Source of the DNA: Phycisphaerales bacterium
GTDB taxonomy: Bacteria; Planctomycetota; Phycisphaerae; UBA1845; UTPLA1
Direction of reading: 5' to 3'
Assembly: GCA_022360095.1 (NCBI GenBank)
Contig: JAKSDK010000801.1
Location: 1 to 64,000, forward strand
DNA: 64,000 nucleotides
Positions 61,898 through 64,000 of the stretch are shown in pieces (the first letter of the stretch is position 1; each line of letters starts with the position of its first letter). The position numbers and the translations under genes are program-made. The notes under the pieces were generated by a model, which was not told the origin of the DNA, made no database searches, and saw only the letters and a list, made by a program, of their open reading frames with translations.

Positions 61898-62557
61898 TTA
61901 TCTCGCCGGCGTATGAGGCCCGATGCGATCTTTACCCACCACTTCCGGCCACGCATCCTCCATCATCGCTCGACGGCCCTTGAAATAGGCCGCCAGTTGT
62001 TCATCATTCATCTCGGTGGGATCGAGTTCGCCGAGATCAAAATTCCTAGATACGGCATCGCCTTGCGTCTTCGGAATTCTGCTCTCCAGCTCTTGCAGCT
62101 TCTGCAAGACCTCAGACAAACTGGGTTTGCCAGGGGGATTCGGTGCACCTGTTCTGTTCCAACCAAGTAAGTCCAGGTACCTCTCGCGCAGCGCGTTTGC
62201 CTCCGGGTCGGTGCGTCCATCCAATTCGGAGATCCCCTTCAATGCCGCCTCTCTCATACCCTTGGGGAGTTGAGTACCGCGTCCTCCTGCGCCGGCTTCA
62301 AGCCTCCCATTGATTCCCCGCATCTTGGCGCCTGCCGCAACTGTGAGAGTGACGTAACCTTCGACCCCGGGGTCTTGAATATTCCCATATCCGTCGACGA
62401 CCCAATCATCGAGTATTCCTTGATCTGCGACTTTGCTGATCGCCATCTCAGCCGCACCGCCCATCTGGCCGACGATCTTGTTTATCGACGAGTCGATGCA
62501 TCCGGGGACGACGGCAACCAGCAGTACACACAACAACATGATGATTCTCGTTCGCAT
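61898..62557 (-). CDS. Putative lipoprotein
   Basis: The 219-residue protein has a lipobox (VVPGCID) near residue 20, a glycine-rich mid-region, and a C-terminus rich in acidic residues. AAAGGAG lies eight bases before the ATG. It sits between the holin-like gene and the other lipoprotein gene, which might hint at a lysis or envelope role. This is weak. Confidence 0.55.
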   Translation of the reverse strand: MRTRIIMLLCVLLVAVVPGCIDSSINKIVGQMGGAAEMAISKVADQGILDDWVVDGYGNIQDPGVEGYVTLTVAAGAKMRGINGRLEAGAGGRGTQLPKGMREAALKGISELDGRTDPEANALRERYLDLLGWNRTGAPNPPGKPSLSEVLQKLQELESRIPKTQGDAVSRNFDLGELDPTEMNDEQLAAYFKGRRAMMEDAWPEVVGKDRIGPHTPAR

Positions 62558-62631
62558 TTTCTCTGACTCCTTTCAAACTGTTCCACCAACCGCGGTTTGG
62601 CTCGGCATCTGGTGGTCGAATGACCGAACCG

Positions 62632-62964
62632 CTAGTTCTTGTGTCCGTCGAGCTTGTTCAGCAGAATCTTGTTCTGCGTTTCTCCTAGTTTTTCCACTAC
62701 GTTTTGAAGGTTCTCCGTTGCCGCGATCACCGCCGCATGCCCCGGCTGTTGTATATGCGCGATTGCGATGCCACCGATTGCCCCAAGCACTAACGTCACG
62801 ATCCAAATCGCAAGCCGGACCGTCCCGTTGAGTCGCGCCACCTGACAGACCAGGCCCTTCTGGGGGTCACCGTTGCCGGTGATGATCTTCGCAAGGACGC
62901 CGATCTCTTCTCTTATTCCCGACTGGATGTTCTCTGCTGATTGCTCACCCATTCTTCTGCTCAT
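62632..62964 (-). CDS. Holin-like single-span membrane protein
   Basis: The protein of about 110 residues has a charged front (EEIGVLAKIITGNGDPQKGLV), one membrane segment (LAIWIVTLVLGAIGGIAIAHI) and a charged tail, matching the layout of small XhlA- or holin-type phage proteins. Its true start is uncertain (62964 or 62952), as no good ribosome site is near either. A role in lysis or in membrane anchoring of appendages is possible. Confidence 0.45.
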   Translation of the reverse strand: MSRRMGEQSAENIQSGIREEIGVLAKIITGNGDPQKGLVCQVARLNGTVRLAIWIVTLVLGAIGGIAIAHIQQPGHAAVIAATENLQNVVEKLGETQNKILLNKLDGHKN

Positions 62965-63047
62965 CAAAAGCGATGCCCGGCGCGACGTTCGATCCAAGTG
63001 GGTTCTTCTGATCGACCGGAATTGCCGCGCCGGGCAAAGCTGCACTC

Positions 63048-63878
63048 CTAGGTAAACGTGATCGCACTGCTGTAGTGGATCAGGCCCTGGAGGATGACAC
63101 CCATGTACCATGTCTGGGCACCGGCCTCCGTTATCCGAATAATCGCCTGGCCATTGGCGTCCGCCTTGACGCGGATCCGCTTGTTCGCCGTCAACGTGCC
63201 GAAATCAGTTCCAGTTTGAATGGCAATCCCTCCGCTTGGAGCGGTCGCCGTCTCCCAGCCCTCGAGGGCGTCGGCCAGAAACAACTCAAGAATGCGGCCC
63301 TCCGACAGATCGTTGCCTTGGGCATCCTTGACCTGGATGGTGACATCGATGTCGTCCCCCGATTCGGCACCCACACTGAATGCGACAAAGTTGATGACGT
63401 CCGCGACCTCGTCTGCCAGGTTCTCGAGTCCCAGGCCTGCCAGATGGACCAGCGTGGCAAACGGTCGCTGATCCGTCACATCATCGGCACTGAATCCGGC
63501 GCTGTCCGTGACCACCTTGTACATAGGCCAGGAGCCCGCCTGGAATCCCGTAGTGTTGACCTGAACGACGCCGTTGCTCGGCCTCAATTCGATGTAGTTG
63601 GTTTGGTTCGCCGTCAACACCACGTTTCCGGCGGCCACGGTTTGAATCGCCCCGCGCCCGGTGTGAAAGATGCCGGCATGGAAAGCAAACGTCAGCCCAT
63701 TCGACGCGGCTTCGTTCCAGGAAAGCGGATTGACGGCCGCCAGTCGATCGTCCACCGCGCGTTGTTGCTTGAAGGCCAGATCAAAGATGTCGGCTACGGA
63801 CAGTTTCGCCGCGTTGTTCGGCAGCTCGTCGTCGATCCTGGACTTGACGATGGGTGTGATTGGATTAGCAAGCGACAT
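63048..63878 (-). CDS. Phage structural-type protein, tail/appendage-like
   Basis: The 276-residue protein starts with a helical N-terminus (MSLANPITPIVKSRID) followed by beta-rich sequence with repeats typical of tail-fibre or receptor-binding proteins (VLTANQTNYIELRPSNGVVQVNTTGF). AAGGGG lies eight bases before the ATG. The C-terminal 30 residues (QTWYMGVILQGLIHYSSAI) are clearly related to the end of the next gene upstream, so they are paralogues. Confidence 0.6.
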   Translation of the reverse strand: MSLANPITPIVKSRIDDELPNNAAKLSVADIFDLAFKQQRAVDDRLAAVNPLSWNEAASNGLTFAFHAGIFHTGRGAIQTVAAGNVVLTANQTNYIELRPSNGVVQVNTTGFQAGSWPMYKVVTDSAGFSADDVTDQRPFATLVHLAGLGLENLADEVADVINFVAFSVGAESGDDIDVTIQVKDAQGNDLSEGRILELFLADALEGWETATAPSGGIAIQTGTDFGTLTANKRIRVKADANGQAIIRITEAGAQTWYMGVILQGLIHYSSAITFT

Positions 63879-63890
63879 ATCGATATCCCC

Positions 63891-64000
63891 TTACGGAGGA
63901 GTCAAATTGAACGACGTCGAATAGAAGACCAGTCCGTCGACGATGACACCCAGGTGCCAGGTCTGTGCCTGGACGCTGTGCGTAACTCGGACGGTGATGA
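63891..64000 (-). CDS. Partial CDS, paralogue of the preceding structural-type protein
   Basis: Only the last 35 residues are present; the gene runs off the window. They include TVRVTHSVQAQTWHLGVIV and VFYSTSFN, matching the TWYMGVI and IHYSSAITF end of the adjacent gene. It therefore has a paralogous C-terminal domain. Confidence 0.55.
   Translation of the reverse strand, partial: ITVRVTHSVQAQTWHLGVIVDGLVFYSTSFNLTPP

Overview
The window is GC-rich bacterial DNA with two clearly different halves. The left part (1 to about 29,190) is chromosome. It carries core genes (prfB with its frameshift site, asd, carB/carA, a long GreA protein, yceH and a tRNA-Leu) among large secreted or membrane proteins. 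These include a VIT/von Willebrand protein, a squalene-cyclase-like repeat protein, a sialidase-like protein with dockerin-type calcium loops, and an SGNH/MBOAT acetylation pair. This mix, together with the ECF sigma/Ser-Thr kinase pair and the PEP-CTERM protein further right, points to Planctomycetota, perhaps a Phycisphaerae-like lineage. That placement is inference; there is no rRNA here.

The right part (about 29,300 to the window end) is an integrated phage or phage-like element next to tRNA-Leu(UAA). A tyrosine integrase reads rightward. Facing it is a leftward block of about 20 kb (50,138 down to 30,051) whose genes mostly overlap by 1-8 bases. In transcription order it holds a small putative repressor, small zinc proteins, a conserved phage protein that may act in recombination, a Rad50-like ATPase, a UvrD-type helicase, a DEDD exonuclease, CsrA, a replication-initiator-like protein with phased repeats inside its gene, and a nuclease-like protein. 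It continues with DUF1643, DUF5131 and PAPS-reductase-like proteins, two DNA methyltransferases, a HerA/FtsK-like ATPase and an excisionase-like protein. A control region at 50,161-50,226 with ATAGATATCTAT-type palindromes separates this block from rightward genes.

From 50,268 to 59,789 lie mostly rightward cargo genes: a sigma factor overlapping a membrane Ser/Thr kinase, a membrane protein, a TIR/deoxyribosyltransferase-like protein with a GIY-YIG-like C-terminus, a PEP-CTERM C-type lectin protein and several unknowns. Parts of this stretch are visibly AT-richer. From 59,867 to the end, leftward genes resemble phage late genes: repeated appendage-like proteins, a holin-like membrane protein and lipoproteins. 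No terminase, portal or capsid gene is visible, so the element's right end lies beyond the window.

The most notable observations are as follows. (1) A membrane-anchored thioredoxin-fold protein is interrupted by an in-frame UGA in a UxxC motif, and a hairpin with an AGGUCU loop follows, so it is very probably a selenoprotein. (2) A cytosine methyltransferase gene contains a second same-strand frame that also carries conserved methyltransferase and phage motifs. (3) 10-11 bp phased repeats lie inside a replication gene. (4) A possible defence or signalling pair lies in the cargo region. (5) CsrA is encoded by the phage-like element. (6) The carbamoyl phosphate synthase genes are in the order carB-carA.
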